Shown here piece after piece: positions 17,841-27,432 of a DNA stretch of 64,000 nt. Under the pieces are notes generated by a model that was given only the letters and a program-made list of their open reading frames with translations, had not been told where the DNA came from and did not search any database. The stretch is taken from NCBI GenBank assembly GCA_963696675.1, contig CAVOLM010000014.1, forward strand, positions 1 through 64,000, written 5' to 3'. The first letter of the stretch is position 1. Each line of letters begins with the position of its first letter. The position numbers and the translations under genes are program-made. This DNA is from DATBVX01 sp963696675. Lineage in GTDB: Bacteria; Pseudomonadota; Gammaproteobacteria; Steroidobacterales; Steroidobacteraceae.

Positions 17841-18365
17841 ATGGCTCTTTGGAAGGAACAGGCTTCAACCACCGGCGGCACGACGCCGACTTCGTCTCGC
17901 GAGCCCTCGGTGCGTGACGCTGACAAACCCACCGCGGTGCCATTGAGCGCCGAGACACGCCGGGCGCGCGAGCAGCCGCGGACTGCAGTCGAACCGAAGG
18001 AGTCGGTAATCGCCGCGGACCTGACAATTGAAGGCAAGATCGAAGGCAGCGGACACGTGCGGATTGCCGGCCGCTTCAAGGGTGATGTCAGTGTGCAGGG
18101 CAACCTCACCATCGATGCCGGAGCTCACCTGACCGGACAGGTTCGCGCTCAAACCGTCACGATCGGCGGCGAATTGCACGGAAATATCGAGGGAGCTACT
18201 CGGGTCGAGCTGCTCGAGACCGGTGTGTTGGCGGGCGATGTCAAAGCCGGATCGTTCACGGTGGCCGCCGGCTCGCGCATGCGTGGTCAGGTCGAATTCG
18301 GCTGGACGGAACAGACCTCGGCGCGCACTTTCAGTCTCGCGAAGGGTGACGGCAGCCCCTCATGA
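17841..18365 (+). CDS. Bactofilin family protein
   Basis: 174 residues. A disordered, proline- and charge-rich N-terminus (1-55) precedes a bactofilin beta-helix (about 58-155) of short repeats such as IEGSGHVRIAGRFKGDV and ELHGNIEGATRVELLETGVLAGDVKAG. Bactofilins polymerise without nucleotide at the membrane and organise cell shape or appendage sites. The start ATG follows GGGGAGGA by six bases. Its stop overlaps the next gene (ATGA), so the two are coupled. Confidence 0.88.
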   Translation: MALWKEQASTTGGTTPTSSREPSVRDADKPTAVPLSAETRRAREQPRTAVEPKESVIAADLTIEGKIEGSGHVRIAGRFKGDVSVQGNLTIDAGAHLTGQVRAQTVTIGGELHGNIEGATRVELLETGVLAGDVKAGSFTVAAGSRMRGQVEFGWTEQTSARTFSLAKGDGSPS

Positions 18366-18718
18366 GCAATGTGCGCTCGCTGCTCCCGGGCCAGACGCGC
18401 ACCTGTCCGCATTGCAAGGCCACGATTCTCGAAAGTGCGGTCGTCTGTCCGGCGTGCGACCATCACCTGCGCTTCGGTGCCGAAGCGCAGAAGAGGTCGC
18501 TGCGCACATCGACGCCGCTGCGCGTCGAAGGAACCATCCGGCATCCCGCTACCGCTGGCGCCTCGGAATACTCGGTGGTGCTTTCAATCCGGGACGATCG
18601 AGGCGAGGAATTGACGCGCCGCGTCGTCGGTGTCGGGGCACTTCAGCCGTCCGAGCAACGGACTTTCAGCCTTGCAGTAGAAGTGTTCTCGCCCAACGCC
18701 GCGCCGACACAGAAATAA
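18362..18718 (+). CDS. Zinc-ribbon protein coupled to bactofilin
   Basis: 118 residues with an N-terminal zinc ribbon (CPHCK at about 15-19, CPACD at about 29-33) and a C-terminal beta-rich domain (VEGTIRHPATAG, then TFSLAVEVFSPN). It overlaps the bactofilin stop by four bases, so the two are probably made together; it may bind or modify the filament. Its stop is nine bases from the convergent fdsD stop. Confidence 0.7.
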   Translation: MSNVRSLLPGQTRTCPHCKATILESAVVCPACDHHLRFGAEAQKRSLRTSTPLRVEGTIRHPATAGASEYSVVLSIRDDRGEELTRRVVGVGALQPSEQRTFSLAVEVFSPNAAPTQK

Positions 18719-18727
18719 AGCTCGATT

Positions 18728-18958
18728 TCAGCCTGCCGGCGGCTTTTCGTCGGCCAGGATCGCGACCGCGCGGCGGACGTCTTCGTGAAAGCCCTCGGCG
18801 CCTTGGTGGTACTGCGCCACGATCTGCCGGCGCATGCGCGGGTCCCAATAGCGTTTCAGGTGATTTGCGATGTCGCGCGCCACCTGCTCACGGTCGGGCG
18901 CAGCCGCAAAAAAGGCGCGGATCTCGTTGGCCATGGTGACCAGGTGCTCCGGATTCAT
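18728..18958 (-). CDS. fdsD: Formate dehydrogenase delta subunit
   Basis: 76 residues starting MNPEHLVTMANEIRAFF, with the family motif DIANHLKRYWDPRMRRQI. FdsD is a small subunit of cytosolic NAD-dependent Mo/W formate dehydrogenases, needed for activity in some hosts. It is the last gene of the fds operon and its ATG overlaps the fdhD stop. Confidence 0.9.
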   Translation of the reverse strand: MNPEHLVTMANEIRAFFAAAPDREQVARDIANHLKRYWDPRMRRQIVAQYHQGAEGFHEDVRRAVAILADEKPPAG

Positions 18959-19800
18959 GGCGTGAGCCGCTCGGTCCCGGCATATACCACATGCTGCTCG
19001 GGCCGTGCGAAACCGACCAAGGTCTGGCCGCAACGTTGCGCGAGATCAACAGCGAGTGAGGTCGGGGCCGAAATCGCTGCAAGGAACGTCACCCCGACAG
19101 TTGCGCTTTTCAGCACCATCTCATAACTCGCGCGACTCGTGATCAGGAGGTAACCCTGCGCGGGATCTTCGCCGCCGCGGATGATTGCGCCGATGACCTT
19201 GTCGAGCGCGTTGTGCCGGCCGACATCTTCGCGCACATGGCGAATTCCAAGACCAGGCAACACCCAGGCGGCTGCATGCACGCTACCAGTGCGCGCATTC
19301 AGGGGTTGCATCGTCGCGAGCTGCTTCAGCGCCGCATGCAGATCCGCACTGGACACCTTGACTCCGCGCCCGAGTGGCGCCGGGGTGCGGATCGCCTGCT
19401 CCACGGTTTCAGCGCCGCACAGGCCGCAGCCAGTTCTACCTGTCAGGTTGCGCCGCTGCTGCAATAACGCCGAAAAACGCTCCCAGGCGATCGAGATACG
19501 GACATCGATGGCATGAGCCCCGGCCTCCACCTCGACAGAGCGGATTTCCTCGGGCGTCGCGACCAGCCCCTCGCTCAGTGTGAAGCCGACGGCATAGTCT
19601 TCGAGGTCGGCAGGCGTCGCCAGCATGACCACGTGCGGAACTGCGTGGTACACGAGCGCAACGGGGAATTCCTCGGCAACTTCGTCCAGCGCGCGGCTCT
19701 GCTCGCCCTTCGCCCAGCGTTCGACCGTGAGCTGAACGCTCGCGTGCGCGGCGTCAGCCGCGACATTCTTGTCGGGCTGCGCCGGATCACCACTCGCCAT
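18955..19800 (-). CDS. fdhD: Formate dehydrogenase accessory sulfurtransferase FdhD
   Basis: 281 residues. The catalytic CxxC pair is at Cys125 and Cys128 (GRTGCGLCGAE). FdhD passes sulfur from IscS to the bis-MGD cofactor of formate dehydrogenase, which the enzyme requires. It lies directly after the alpha-subunit gene (27-base gap) and overlaps fdsD by four bases, as in typical fdsGBACD operons. Confidence 0.94.
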   Translation of the reverse strand: MASGDPAQPDKNVAADAAHASVQLTVERWAKGEQSRALDEVAEEFPVALVYHAVPHVVMLATPADLEDYAVGFTLSEGLVATPEEIRSVEVEAGAHAIDVRISIAWERFSALLQQRRNLTGRTGCGLCGAETVEQAIRTPAPLGRGVKVSSADLHAALKQLATMQPLNARTGSVHAAAWVLPGLGIRHVREDVGRHNALDKVIGAIIRGGEDPAQGYLLITSRASYEMVLKSATVGVTFLAAISAPTSLAVDLAQRCGQTLVGFARPEQHVVYAGTERLTP

Positions 19801-19827
19801 GTCTTTGGCCGTTGCGATTGCCGGCCC

Positions 19828-22695
19828 TCAGGCTCGCGCCGATTCCCTGTCCCTGGGCCTGCTGATTCTCTCGGTGCGCTCGCGCCGCGTACGCGCAGTC
19901 CACGCTTCACCGGGGCTCACGCGCACGACCTGCACAGCCGTGACCTTGTACTCGGGACAGTTGGTCGCCCAGTCGGAGTTCTCGGTCGTGACGACATTGG
20001 CACCCGATTCCGGGAAATGGAATGTCGTGTACACGACACCGGGTTCGACGCGATCGGTCACCCTCACGCGCATCACGGTCTCGCCGGCGCGGCTCGAGAG
20101 GCCCGCCCAGTCACCCTCGCTGAGGCCGCGGGTTTCGGCATCGTGCGGATGAATCTCCAGGAAGTCCTCAGGATGGAACTCGGAATTGGCGGTGCGACGT
20201 GTCTGCACGCCAACGTTGTAGTGCGCGAGCACGCGGCCCGTCGTCAGGATCAAGGGGTACCGGTCGGTGGTGCGCTCGCTCGTGGGCACGTACTCGGTCA
20301 CATAGAACTTGCCCTTGCCGCGCACGAACTGACCGACATGCATGGTCGTCGTGCCCTCGGGTGCGCCGTCATTGCACGGCCACTGGATGCTGCCGAGCCG
20401 ATCAAGCTTCTCGTACGTCACGCCGGTAAAGGTCGGAGTGAGCGCTGCAATCTCTTCCATGATCTCCGACGGATGGTTGTAATGCATCGGATAGCCCAAC
20501 GCATTCGAGAGCTTCATGGTGATTTCCCAGTCCTCGAACCCCGCGATGGGCTCGACGACCTTGCGTACACGCGAGATGCGTCGCTCCGCATTGGTGAACG
20601 TGCCGTTTTTCTCCAGGAAAGAGGAACCCGGCAGGAAGACATGCGCGAAGCGCGCGGTCTCGTTGAGGAACAGGTCCTGCACCACGACGCATTCCATCTC
20701 ACGCATCGCCGCTGCAATGTGCAGGGTATTGGGATCGGACTGCGCGAAATCCTCGCCTTCCACGTACATGCCTTTGAAGCTGCCATCGAGCGCCGCCTCG
20801 AACATGTTCGGAATGCGCAGGCCAGGGTCGGCGAGCAGAGGCACGCCCCACGCTGACTCGAAAAGCTGACGCGTCTTGGCATCCGAAACGTGCCGGTAGC
20901 CGCTGAACTCGTGCGGGAAGGATCCCATGTCGCAGGCGCCCTGCACGTTGTTCTGACCGCGCAACGGATTTACGCCCACGCCCTCGCGGCCGAGATTGCC
21001 GGTCGCCATCGCGAGGTTCGCGATGCCCATGACCATGGTCGTGCCCTGGCTGTGCTCAGTCACGCCCAGGCCGTAATAGATCGCACCGTTGGCCGCCCTT
21101 CCATACAGGCGAGCCGCTCCTCGCACGGCTGCTGCGGGAACCCCGGTGACGCTTTCCATCGCCTCGGGCGAATTGCGCGGCTCGGAAACGAATATCTTCC
21201 AGGCCTGGTACGCCTCCGGCTCGCAGCGCTCCGCGATGTAGTCTTCCTTGGTGAGGCCCTCGGTTACGATCACGTGGGCGAGCGAATTGATCACCCCGAC
21301 GTTCGTGCCGGGGCGCAATTGCAAATGGTATTCCGCGTCGATGTGCGGCGCGTGCACCGTGGAGGTGGCGCGTGGATCGACCACGATCAGCTTCGCGCCC
21401 TTGCGCAGGCGCTGTTTCATGCGTGATGCGAAGACGGGATGCGCCTCGGCCGGATTTGCGCCGATGACCATGACGACATCGGCCTGCTCTACTGATGCGA
21501 AGGCCTGTGTGCCCGCGGATTCGCCCAGGGTGTGCTTGAGACCGTAACCGGTCGGCGAATGACATACGCGCGCGCAGGTATCCACGTTGTTGTTGCCGAA
21601 CGCCGCGCGCACCAGCTTCTGCACCAGGAACGTTTCCTCGTTCGTGCAGCGGGAAGAAGTGATGCCTCCCACGGAGTCACGGCCGTATTTCGCCTGGATG
21701 CGCTTGAACTCGCGCGCCGCGTGAGCGATTGCTTCATCCCAGGTGGTTGCGACCCAGGGGTCGGTGATCCGCGCCCGCACCAGGGGCTGCGTCACGCGAT
21801 CGGGGTGCGTGGTGTAGCCATACGCAAACCGGCCTTTGACGCAGGCATGGCCTTCGTTGGCGTGGCCGTCGCGGTCCGGAGCCATGCGCACCACTTCAAC
21901 TTCTGATCCAGTGCCGCGCAATTCCGCGTTGAACGAGCACCCTACGCCGCAGTAGCCACAGGTCGTCTTGACCGCGCGCTCGGCCTGGCCGAGCACAGCG
22001 AGCGATTTTTCGAACAGCGCACCCGTCGGGCAGGACTCGACGCACGCTCCGCAGGACACGCACTCCGAATCCATGAACGCTTCGTGCTGGCTCGCGGAGA
22101 CGTGCGAGGCGATCCCGCGATTCTCAATGGTGAGCGCGAAGGTACCCTGCACCTCATCGCAGGCGCGCACGCAACGCGAGCAGACGATGCATAGATCCGG
22201 GTCGAAGGTGAAGTACGGATTGCTCAGGTCCTTGGCGGCCGCCGGCTTCGGCACACCTCTTGGGGTGTAGCGCGAGTCGGTCACGCCAACGGCCTCGGCC
22301 ATGTCCTCGAGCTCGCAATGGCCGCTGGCCGGGCAAGTCTCGCAGTCGAGCGGATGCTCCGAGACGTACAGCTCGATCACGTTCTTGCGCAGCTGAGTCA
22401 GCTTGTCGGACTGCGTGTGGATCTTCATGCCCGGCGCCACTGTGGTCGTGCATGAGGCCGGGTAGCCGCGTCGCCCTTCGATCTCCACCAGGCACAGACG
22501 GCAGGAGCCGAACGCCTTCAGCGTGTCCGTCGCGCAGAGCTTCGGGACTTGCACGCCGGCGAGCATCGCGGCGCGCATGACCGATGTGCCCTCGGGGACC
22601 GTGACGGCGACGCCATCGACCTCGAGCTCGAGCTCGACCGGATTACCGTCCTTGACCGGAGGCGTGCCCAGGTCCTTGTAGTCAATTGCAAACAT
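19828..22695 (-). CDS. fdsA: NAD-dependent formate dehydrogenase, alpha subunit
   Basis: Intact 955-residue catalytic subunit. An N-terminal [2Fe-2S] domain (Cys54, 65, 68 and 82) and a CxxCxxxxxC site (about 118-127) are followed by two ferredoxin-type [4Fe-4S] clusters (CIVCSRCVRAC and CVSCGACVESC). Next is the [4Fe-4S] of the molybdopterin domain (CGYCGVGC), then the active-site pair Cys378-His379 (ARVCHSPTGYG). It oxidises formate at the bis-MGD centre and passes electrons through the FeS chain to FdsB for NAD reduction. Cytosolic; no Tat signal. The C-terminus is a MopB cofactor-binding domain. Confidence 0.97.
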   Translation of the reverse strand: MFAIDYKDLGTPPVKDGNPVELELEVDGVAVTVPEGTSVMRAAMLAGVQVPKLCATDTLKAFGSCRLCLVEIEGRRGYPASCTTTVAPGMKIHTQSDKLTQLRKNVIELYVSEHPLDCETCPASGHCELEDMAEAVGVTDSRYTPRGVPKPAAAKDLSNPYFTFDPDLCIVCSRCVRACDEVQGTFALTIENRGIASHVSASQHEAFMDSECVSCGACVESCPTGALFEKSLAVLGQAERAVKTTCGYCGVGCSFNAELRGTGSEVEVVRMAPDRDGHANEGHACVKGRFAYGYTTHPDRVTQPLVRARITDPWVATTWDEAIAHAAREFKRIQAKYGRDSVGGITSSRCTNEETFLVQKLVRAAFGNNNVDTCARVCHSPTGYGLKHTLGESAGTQAFASVEQADVVMVIGANPAEAHPVFASRMKQRLRKGAKLIVVDPRATSTVHAPHIDAEYHLQLRPGTNVGVINSLAHVIVTEGLTKEDYIAERCEPEAYQAWKIFVSEPRNSPEAMESVTGVPAAAVRGAARLYGRAANGAIYYGLGVTEHSQGTTMVMGIANLAMATGNLGREGVGVNPLRGQNNVQGACDMGSFPHEFSGYRHVSDAKTRQLFESAWGVPLLADPGLRIPNMFEAALDGSFKGMYVEGEDFAQSDPNTLHIAAAMREMECVVVQDLFLNETARFAHVFLPGSSFLEKNGTFTNAERRISRVRKVVEPIAGFEDWEITMKLSNALGYPMHYNHPSEIMEEIAALTPTFTGVTYEKLDRLGSIQWPCNDGAPEGTTTMHVGQFVRGKGKFYVTEYVPTSERTTDRYPLILTTGRVLAHYNVGVQTRRTANSEFHPEDFLEIHPHDAETRGLSEGDWAGLSSRAGETVMRVRVTDRVEPGVVYTTFHFPESGANVVTTENSDWATNCPEYKVTAVQVVRVSPGEAWTARTRRERTERISRPRDRESARA

Positions 22696-22729
22696 CAGCT
22701 TCTCTCCATCAGGCTCTCGCCGTCCGCAC

Positions 22730-24274
22730 TCAGTGGCGGACGCGCGCCTGGAAATCCTCCGGAAAGTGCTTCAGAGCACTTTGCACCGGGAAGGGTGTCA
22801 TGCCACCCAGGCCGCACAGTGACCCTTGAAGCATGGTCTCGCAAAGCTCTTCAAGCAAGTGCAGGTTCTGTTCCCGCTCGACACCTTTCATAATGCGATC
22901 AATGAGTTCCGTGCCCCGGGTGGATCCGATCCGGCACGGGGTGCACTTGCCGCAGGACTCGATCGCACAGAACTCCATCGCATAGCGGGCCATGCGGGCC
23001 ATGTCCACCGTGTCATCGAACACGACGATCCCACCGTGGCCGAGGAGCGCACCGATGGAGGACAGGGCCTCGTAGTCCACGATCGTGTCGAACTGGCTGG
23101 CCGGAATGTAGGCGCCGAGCGGACCCCCGACCTGGATGGCCCGAATCGGTCGGCCGCTGGCAGTGCCTCCGCCGTAGTCGTACAGGAGTTCGCGCAGCGT
23201 CATCCCGAAGGCACGCTCGATGAGCCCGCCTTGCTTGATGTTGCCGGCGAGCTGGATCGGCACGGTGCCGCGCGATTTGCCGACACCGAAATCCTTATAG
23301 GTTGTCGCGCCCCGCTGCAGGATGATGGGGACCGAAGCGAGCGAGATGACGTTGTTGACGATGGTCGGCTGTCCGAACAGTCCCTTGATCGCGGGCAGCG
23401 GTGGACGGACGCGGATTTCGCCACGCTTGCCTTCCAGGCTTTCCAGCATCGAGGTTTCTTCGCCGCAGATGTATGCGCCCGCCCCGAGCCTCACCTCAAG
23501 ATCGAAGCGCCGGCCGCTACCCAGGACGTCATCGCCCAGGAAACCCGCCTGGTAGGCGTTCGCGATGGCCTCGTTGAGCGCCCGATGCGAGTGCGGATAC
23601 TCCGCACGCAGATAGATGTATCCCTGGCTCGCGCCGACCGCGAGCCCGGCGATGGTCATGCCTTCCACCAGCAACAGCGGATCGCCTTCCATCAGCATCC
23701 GGTCCGCGAAGGTGCCCGAGTCGCCCTCATCGGCATTGCAGGTCACGTACTTCGGCGTTGCGGGCTGATCGAGCACCGTCTTCCACTTGATTCCAGTCGG
23801 GAACGCAGCGCCACCTCGTCCTCGCAGCCCCGAATCCGTGATCGCCTGGACGATGTCCGCGGGCTGCATGGTGAGAGCCTGGCGCAGGCCCTTGAAACCA
23901 TCGTGCGCTTCGTAGTCAGCAACACTCACCGGATCGGTGATGCCGACACGCGCAAACGTCAGCCGCTGCTGTCCCGCGAAGTAGGGAATGCTCTCAGTCA
24001 GGCCCTGATGCAGGGCATGCGCGCGACCGGAGAGGAAGTCGGCGTCAAAGAGGCCCGGAATATCGCTCGCGCGAACCGGACCATATGCTTGCCGTCCGTT
24101 CGGGGTCGCGACCTCGACCAGCGGTTCGAGCCAATACATGCCTCGCGAACCGTTGCGCACGATACGCACATCCTGGCGACGCCTCGTCGCTTCTGAGGTG
24201 ATTGCCCGCACCACTTCTTCCGCGCCCAGGGACAGCGCACCCGCATCGCGCGGCACGAAGATGGTGACGCTCAT
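22730..24274 (-). CDS. fdsB: NAD-dependent formate dehydrogenase, beta subunit
   Basis: 514 residues from MSVTIFVPRDAG. The open frame extends 37 codons further up, but this ATG overlaps the fdsG stop (ATGA). An N-terminal thioredoxin-like domain (about 1-110) is fused to a NuoF-like domain with the FMN/NADH site (GRGGAAFPTGIKW, then NADEGDSGTFADR) and the [4Fe-4S] site ESCGKCTPCRIG. It accepts electrons from FdsA and reduces NAD. Confidence 0.95.
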   Translation of the reverse strand: MSVTIFVPRDAGALSLGAEEVVRAITSEATRRRQDVRIVRNGSRGMYWLEPLVEVATPNGRQAYGPVRASDIPGLFDADFLSGRAHALHQGLTESIPYFAGQQRLTFARVGITDPVSVADYEAHDGFKGLRQALTMQPADIVQAITDSGLRGRGGAAFPTGIKWKTVLDQPATPKYVTCNADEGDSGTFADRMLMEGDPLLLVEGMTIAGLAVGASQGYIYLRAEYPHSHRALNEAIANAYQAGFLGDDVLGSGRRFDLEVRLGAGAYICGEETSMLESLEGKRGEIRVRPPLPAIKGLFGQPTIVNNVISLASVPIILQRGATTYKDFGVGKSRGTVPIQLAGNIKQGGLIERAFGMTLRELLYDYGGGTASGRPIRAIQVGGPLGAYIPASQFDTIVDYEALSSIGALLGHGGIVVFDDTVDMARMARYAMEFCAIESCGKCTPCRIGSTRGTELIDRIMKGVEREQNLHLLEELCETMLQGSLCGLGGMTPFPVQSALKHFPEDFQARVRH

Positions 24275-24783
24275 CGCTGGCGCTCGCAGTCGGCGATCAG
24301 CGCATCGAAGTGCGCCGCTGAGACACGCCCGTGCAGCTGCTCGCCGATCATGATCGCGGGCGAGCAGGCGCAGTTGCCGAGGCAATACACCGGATCGAGC
24401 GAAAAATGCCCGTCGGCTGTGGTTTGGTGAAAATCAACGCCGAGACGCCGCCGCGCGTGATCCGCAAGCGCATCGCCGCCCGCGGCCTGGCATGACTCGG
24501 CCCGGCACACGCGCACGATGTGCTTGCCCGCCGGGGTTTGCCGGAAGTAGTGATAGAAGGAAACGACGCCATGCACCTCGGCACGCGAAAGATTCAGCTC
24601 CGTTGCGATCAACGGAATGGCTGCGGGCGGAATGAACCCGAGCGCCGCTTGTATGCCGTGCAGCACCTCGAGGAGTGGCCCGGGACGATTGCGATGCGTA
24701 TCAATCACGCGCTGCGCCGCCTCGCGTTGCGCGAGAGTCAGCGCCGCTTGCGGCGTGGGCGATGTCGAGGGCTGTAACGTCAT
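24271..24783 (-). CDS. fdsG: NAD-dependent formate dehydrogenase, gamma subunit
   Basis: 170 residues from MTLQPSTS (ATG at 24783). It is a NuoE-like protein whose thioredoxin-like [2Fe-2S] domain uses the cysteines of CRAESCQ and YCLGNCACSP. It forms the FdsGB diaphorase with FdsB. It is the first gene of the operon; the 175 bases upstream show no obvious promoter that I can defend. Confidence 0.94.
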   Translation of the reverse strand: MTLQPSTSPTPQAALTLAQREAAQRVIDTHRNRPGPLLEVLHGIQAALGFIPPAAIPLIATELNLSRAEVHGVVSFYHYFRQTPAGKHIVRVCRAESCQAAGGDALADHARRRLGVDFHQTTADGHFSLDPVYCLGNCACSPAIMIGEQLHGRVSAAHFDALIADCERQR

Positions 24784-24958
24784 CGAAGAGTTCCTGGAAC
24801 GGGGCACCCGTGCGGATCGATCCTCCCGCATACGTCGGCTGGGCGCCGAGCGTAATCCATGCGGTCAGGCCGTGCGCGCAAGAATACGATCCCACTCAAT
24901 TTGGCTGCAATCCGGTCGGAAAGTGCCCCACGGCGGCTCGACTCGTACCGACTCCACC

Positions 24959-25488
24959 TCAATTGAGAGCGAAATCCGCGCTTGGCCCGCTGCCCGCCGT
25001 GCGCGCGAGAAGTTGACCGAGCAGAGTCAGCAGCGTGGCGCGGCCGCTCTCCCCGAATTGCTCCGTCAGGCGAGCCTCCTGCGACGCCTGCAAGTCCAGC
25101 GCACGGCGCATCAATTTGCGGCCCCGGGCCGTCAGGTGCAGTGCGTACGACCGGCGGTCCTGCAACCCCGGCTTGCGAACGATAAGACCGCGCGACTCGA
25201 GCCCGCTGATCAGCGGCACCAGGTTGGCCTTCTGGAATCCGAGCGCGGCGCAGATGTCGGACTGACTCAGCCCCGGATTGCCATGTACCACCATCAGGAC
25301 ACCGAACTGCCCGGGCGCAGATTCACCTCCCGCAGCGAGGTCACGAAATCCGCGAACAGCGCCAGCTGCGCCCTGCGCACCGTGTAGCCGATCGAGCCGT
25401 TGAGGGGGCGCAAATCCACGGCACGCGCGCCATTACGCGTGTTGCCCGGCCATTTCCGCCCTTGCGCGGCGCCCGTCGCCGTTCTCAT
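24959..25488 (-). CDS. MarR-family regulator, one frameshift
   Basis: The N-terminal frame (ATG at 25488, ...RRAQLALFADFVTSLREVNLRPG) stops prematurely. The next frame carries on as QFGVLMVVHGNPGLSQSDICAALGFQKANLV with the wing at RKPGLQDRRSYALHLT. Restoring one base near 25313 (GGGC/CAG) gives a normal MarR protein of about 175 residues with a full winged-helix DNA-binding domain. MarR proteins repress aromatic or CoA-ester catabolic genes and respond to small ligands. It lies downstream of the thioesterase and thiolase genes on the same strand and may control them. Confidence 0.7.
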
Positions 25489-25527
25489 CGGAGCGTCCGT
25501 TGCGGCTGCGCTGAGTTCGTGCGGGTT

Positions 25528-25941
25528 TCATTTGAATCGCTCGATCAACTCGCGGGGAATCGGTCGCGACTTGATGGCGGCGGGATCCTCCGGATGCCGC
25601 CCGACCCACACGCGCGTCTCGAATCCCTCGATTGCGAGCTGCTCGCCCTTGAGCAACCGGTGATGAACGCAGAAGCTCGAGCGTCGCCATTCCTTAATCG
25701 ACGTCTCGATACTCACGTCGTCGCCGAACTTGGAGGGGATCATGAACTTCGCGCTCACGTCGACGACGGGGAAACCGACGATGTCGTATTGCTTGATCAG
25801 CGTCTGCTTCGGCAGGCCGACGCGCTCGAACATCGCGGCCGTGCAGGCATCGAAGAACTGGAAATAGCGGGGGAAGTAGACGATGCCGGCGGGATCGCAA
25901 TCCCCCCACTCGATTCGCAGCAAGCGCTGGATCTTCATCAT
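25528..25941 (-). CDS. 4-hydroxybenzoyl-CoA thioesterase-like protein
   Basis: 137-residue hot-dog-fold thioesterase. The motif WGDCDPAGIVYFPRYFQFFD carries the catalytic aspartate of the 4HBT family. It hydrolyses acyl- or aroyl-CoA; the substrate is unknown. It overlaps the thiolase stop (ATGA), so the two are coupled and probably act on the same CoA intermediates. Intact, unlike its neighbours. Confidence 0.85.
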   Translation of the reverse strand: MMKIQRLLRIEWGDCDPAGIVYFPRYFQFFDACTAAMFERVGLPKQTLIKQYDIVGFPVVDVSAKFMIPSKFGDDVSIETSIKEWRRSSFCVHHRLLKGEQLAIEGFETRVWVGRHPEDPAAIKSRPIPRELIERFK

Positions 25942-27202
25942 GCGGGCGATCCAGGCGCTGCATTCTCGATGAGCAGGGCGATGCCCTGTCCGCCGCCAAT
26001 GCAGGCGGACGCGATGCCGTAGCGCAGGCGCTTGCGGCGCAACTCGCGAGCCAGTGTCACGGTCAGCCGGATGCCGGTCGCGCCGAGCGGGTGGCCCAAC
26101 GCAATGGCCCCGCCGTTCACGTTCAGCCTGGTTTCATCGAGACCCAGCTCGCGCACGCAGGCGAGCACCTGGGCCGCGAATGCTTCGTTGATCTCGACGC
26201 GATCGATATCCGCGAGGCTGAGCCCGGTCTCGCGAAGGACCGCGCGGATGGCGTCCACGGGTCCCAAACCCATGCTGCCCGGGTGTACGCCGACCGCCGC
26301 ACAGGCGACGAGGCGCGCCAGCGGCTCGAGCTTGCCCCGCCGCGCGTAGTCCGCTGAGCCGACCAGGGCGGCTGCGGCACCATCCACGATCGCGGAACTG
26401 TTGCCGGCGGTCTGTACGCCGCCAAACGCCGGCTTGAGCTTTGCCAGCTGCTCGACGCTCGACGCTCTCACATGAGTGTCGGCAGCAACGCCCGCGCCGT
26501 TGCTGCGCAACTTGATGCCGCGCGGCTTCAGGCCTTCGACGGAAAAGGTCTCATCCTTGAGGGCGCAGATCTCGCCCTCGAGAAAGCCATCACCCTGGGC
26601 GACGAGCGCCCGTTCGAAGCTGCGGGCGGCAAATCGGTCGACGGCGTCGCGGGTGATATCGAAGCGCAGGGCCAGCGTTTCCGCCGTGCCACCCATGGTC
26701 GCGTCGACCGCGGTGTCGAGCAGCGCTTCCCACAGGAAATCCTTGAACTCAACCTGCCCCATGCGAAAGCCGGTGCGATGCGTATAGGCGGCGACGGGGT
26801 TGCGACTCATCGATTCAGTGCCGACACAGAGCGCAAGTCTGCCCGTTGCTGCGAGACCGTATCGGCGGCCTGGCTCAGCACTTCGATTCCAGTGCCGCAA
26901 ACGCGTTGCACCAGGTGTGCCGGCACTTGCGTCGGAACACCTGAATACAGACCGATATGACGCGGCAACAGGTAGGCATCGAAACTCGCCTGCGCCATCG
27001 AACCGGCAATGACGGTGCCGACGTCATCGGGCGAAATCCCTGTGCGTGTGAACGCCTCGCGAGCCGCCTTGATGCCGAGATCGATTGGCGAAACGAGGCT
27101 GGTCGCCTGGGCAAAGTCTACGAACGGCGTGCGAACGCCGGCGAGCAGCCATGCGTCTGGCCACCGCGCCACCAGCGCCCGCGAATCTGATGTCGCAATC
27201 AT
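25938..27202 (-). CDS. Acetyl-CoA acetyltransferase (thiolase), one frameshift
   Basis: The first frame (start at 27202) contains the nucleophile region HLVQRVCGTGIEVL. It drifts off after QQRADL near 26848, where the second frame continues as ALCVGTESMSRNPVAAYTHRTG. The C-terminus holds NVNGGAIALGHPLGATG and the second active-site cysteine in ACIGGGQGIAL. One missing base restores a protein of about 420 residues. Thiolases cleave 3-ketoacyl-CoA or condense acetyl-CoA. It is divergent from the AraC gene and coupled to the thioesterase. Confidence 0.8.
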
Positions 27203-27274
27203 TGGCCCGGAGTGAAGATTAAGTCACTTGTCTGTGGCGCTGCCGCGACGGCCGGCCGTGATTAGAAAACCTAC

Positions 27275-27303
27275 TTGACCACAGGTTTTACTACAGTTAT
27301 AGA
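27275..27303 (+). promoter_or_regulatory. Candidate sigma-70 promoter for the AraC gene
   Basis: TTGACC (27275-27280) is separated by 17 bases from TATAGA (27298-27303), inside the AT-rich core of the 230-base divergent region between thiolase and AraC. The AraC start is 130 bases downstream, so there is room for operators. Confidence 0.45.
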
Positions 27304-27432
27304 ATATAACCGTTAGGCGATTGACGTCAAACGACGGAACGGCTGCCACAGACGTAGATCGCCGGGACAGTTCGCGCGAGGGATGGCAGAGCTGATGCGC
27401 TGAGGTGGGTTTGAAAGTCCGGGGGGACGATC

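Noticed and set aside
24784..24958. Possible sigma-54 promoter before fdsG (GGCAC...TTGCA)
   Set aside because: The spacing between the two elements is 12 bases instead of about 5.
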